A stretch of DNA of 7,527 nt, taken from an uncultured Collinsella sp. GTDB lineage: Bacteria > Actinomycetota > Coriobacteriia > Coriobacteriales > Coriobacteriaceae. The stretch is from positions 1-7,527 of the forward strand of contig USFU01000076.1 in NCBI GenBank assembly GCA_900554135.1. Reading direction: 5' to 3'. This document shows, piece after piece, positions 6,661 through 7,527 of this stretch. A model generated the notes under the pieces. It saw nothing but the letters and a program-made list of their open reading frames with translations, was not told the origin of the DNA and made no database searches. Position 1 is the stretch's first letter. Each line of letters opens with the position of its first letter. Made by a program: the position numbers and the translations under genes.

Positions 6661-7527
6661 TTACTTTTTGCGGGCAAGCTCACCGATGTTGGCGATGCCG
6701 GAGAAAACGGCCTCGAAGCGGTTAAGCAGCTTAAGGCGATTATCGCGGAGCTGCTCGTCCTTGTCCATGACCATAACCACGTCGAAGAAACGGTCGATGG
6801 GCGCGCGCAGGGCGGCCAGAGCGGCAAACGCGGCAGGGTAATCCTCGGCAGCAAGGGCGGCGTCGACGGCGGTCTGAGCGGCCTCGGAGGCGTCGGCAAG
6901 CGCATGCTCGACCTCGCCCATCAGGGCGCGGTCGTACTCCACGCCCAGCTCGGGCTTGGAGATATGCGCGGCGCGGGCGTAGGCAGTCGCCAGGTTGTCG
7001 AAGGTCTCGGCGTCGTTCTTGCGGGCCTCGTCGAGGGCGGCGCAGCGGGCGAAGAAGACCGACGGGGCAATAATGTGCACCGCGGAAACGGCGGCAACGG
7101 TGTCGGTCGGGATCTTCTCATCGCGAGCCATGCTCACCAGACGGCCGTGGAAGAAGTCACGGACCTGCTGGGCGACCTCGGCGGCGTCAAACTCAATGCC
7201 CTGCTCGCTATAGAGCTCGAGCGCAAAGTCGATGAGCGACGTGGGGTCGATCGGCAGACGGTCGCGCAGGATGTTGATGATGCCGATGGCGGCACGACGC
7301 AGCGCGTACGGGTCGGAAGAGCCGGTCGGGGGCTCGCCGATGGCAAAAATACCGGCAATGGTATCGAGCTTGTCGGCGCAGGCCACGATGCAGCCAGCGG
7401 TACCCTCGGGCAGCTCGTCGCCGGCGAAGCGGGGACGATAGTGATCGCGAATGGCGTGGGCGACCTCGTCGTTCTCCCCCATCGCGATGGCGTAGTAACC
7501 GCCCATCACGCCCTGCTGGCTCGTGAA
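6661..7527 (-). CDS. glyS: Glycyl-tRNA synthetase beta subunit, C-terminal part (5' end outside window)
   Basis: The last 289 codons of the beta subunit of the two-subunit (alpha2beta2) glycyl-tRNA synthetase, which charges tRNA-Gly in the cytoplasm. The frame is open at the right edge and ends in TAA at 6661. Recognisable blocks are GVMGGYYA at the edge, HYRPRFAGDELP, ADKLDTIAGIFAIGEPPTGSSDPYALRRAA, where the family has ADKLDtLvG.F..G..PTGs.DPfaLRRaa, and a C-terminal anticodon-binding (DALR-like) helical domain ending FFDVVMVMDKDEQLRDNRL. About 400 residues, including the N-terminal part, must lie beyond the window, and glyQ (alpha subunit) is expected upstream. The GTG and ATG codons near 7509-7504 are internal, since conserved sequence continues above them. 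ppsR follows after 34 bases, so cotranscription is likely. Confidence 0.96.
   Translation of the reverse strand, partial: FTSQQGVMGGYYAIAMGENDEVAHAIRDHYRPRFAGDELPEGTAGCIVACADKLDTIAGIFAIGEPPTGSSDPYALRRAAIGIINILRDRLPIDPTSLIDFALELYSEQGIEFDAAEVAQQVRDFFHGRLVSMARDEKIPTDTVAAVSAVHIIAPSVFFARCAALDEARKNDAETFDNLATAYARAAHISKPELGVEYDRALMGEVEHALADASEAAQTAVDAALAAEDYPAAFAALAALRAPIDRFFDVVMVMDKDEQLRDNRLKLLNRFEAVFSGIANIGELARKK

Overview
The window is GC-rich (by eye about 60% G+C), and every gene I can support lies on the minus strand. In transcription order, right to left, they are: the end of the glycyl-tRNA synthetase beta subunit gene (glyS), the regulator of pyruvate phosphate dikinase (ppsR/DUF299), pyruvate phosphate dikinase (ppdK), and a large secreted protein gene that runs off the left edge. 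A glyS-ppsR-ppdK order, a two-subunit glycyl-tRNA synthetase and PPDK-based metabolism suit an anaerobic fermenter. With the high G+C and codon choice, a gut Coriobacteriia such as Collinsella is my best guess. That is inference, since no rRNA or other marker is present.

The right half (5751-7527) is housekeeping. glyS is followed after 34 bases by ppsR. Next comes a 344-base spacer (5407-5750), the most structured non-coding DNA here. It holds an almost perfect inverted repeat of about 113 bp whose outer end supplies the ppsR stop codon, then a cluster of GGTAAAC-type repeats with a small inverted repeat, then the leader of ppdK. ppdK (2656-5406) starts with GTG and keeps the catalytic histidine and the threonine two residues before it, which is the known target of the PpsR enzyme. 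PpsR and PPDK therefore form an enzyme-regulator pair: PPDK interconverts pyruvate + ATP + Pi and PEP + AMP + PPi, and PpsR switches it off and on by reversible threonine phosphorylation.

A good intrinsic terminator closes ppdK. Thirty-nine bases beyond it begins the accessory part: an 847-codon open frame (2541 to 1), incomplete at its 3' end. It encodes a signal peptide, an N-terminal domain I do not recognise, a Ser/Thr-rich two-strand region typical of aerolysin/ETX-MTX2 beta-barrel pore-forming proteins, two bacterial Ig-like domains and a Pro/Ala/Thr/Asp-rich linker. A pore-forming module joined to surface-type Ig-like domains, in what looks like a commensal actinobacterium, is the most interesting content. 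Because this frame has no stop inside the window, long plus-strand shadow frames could easily be mistaken for the real genes there.
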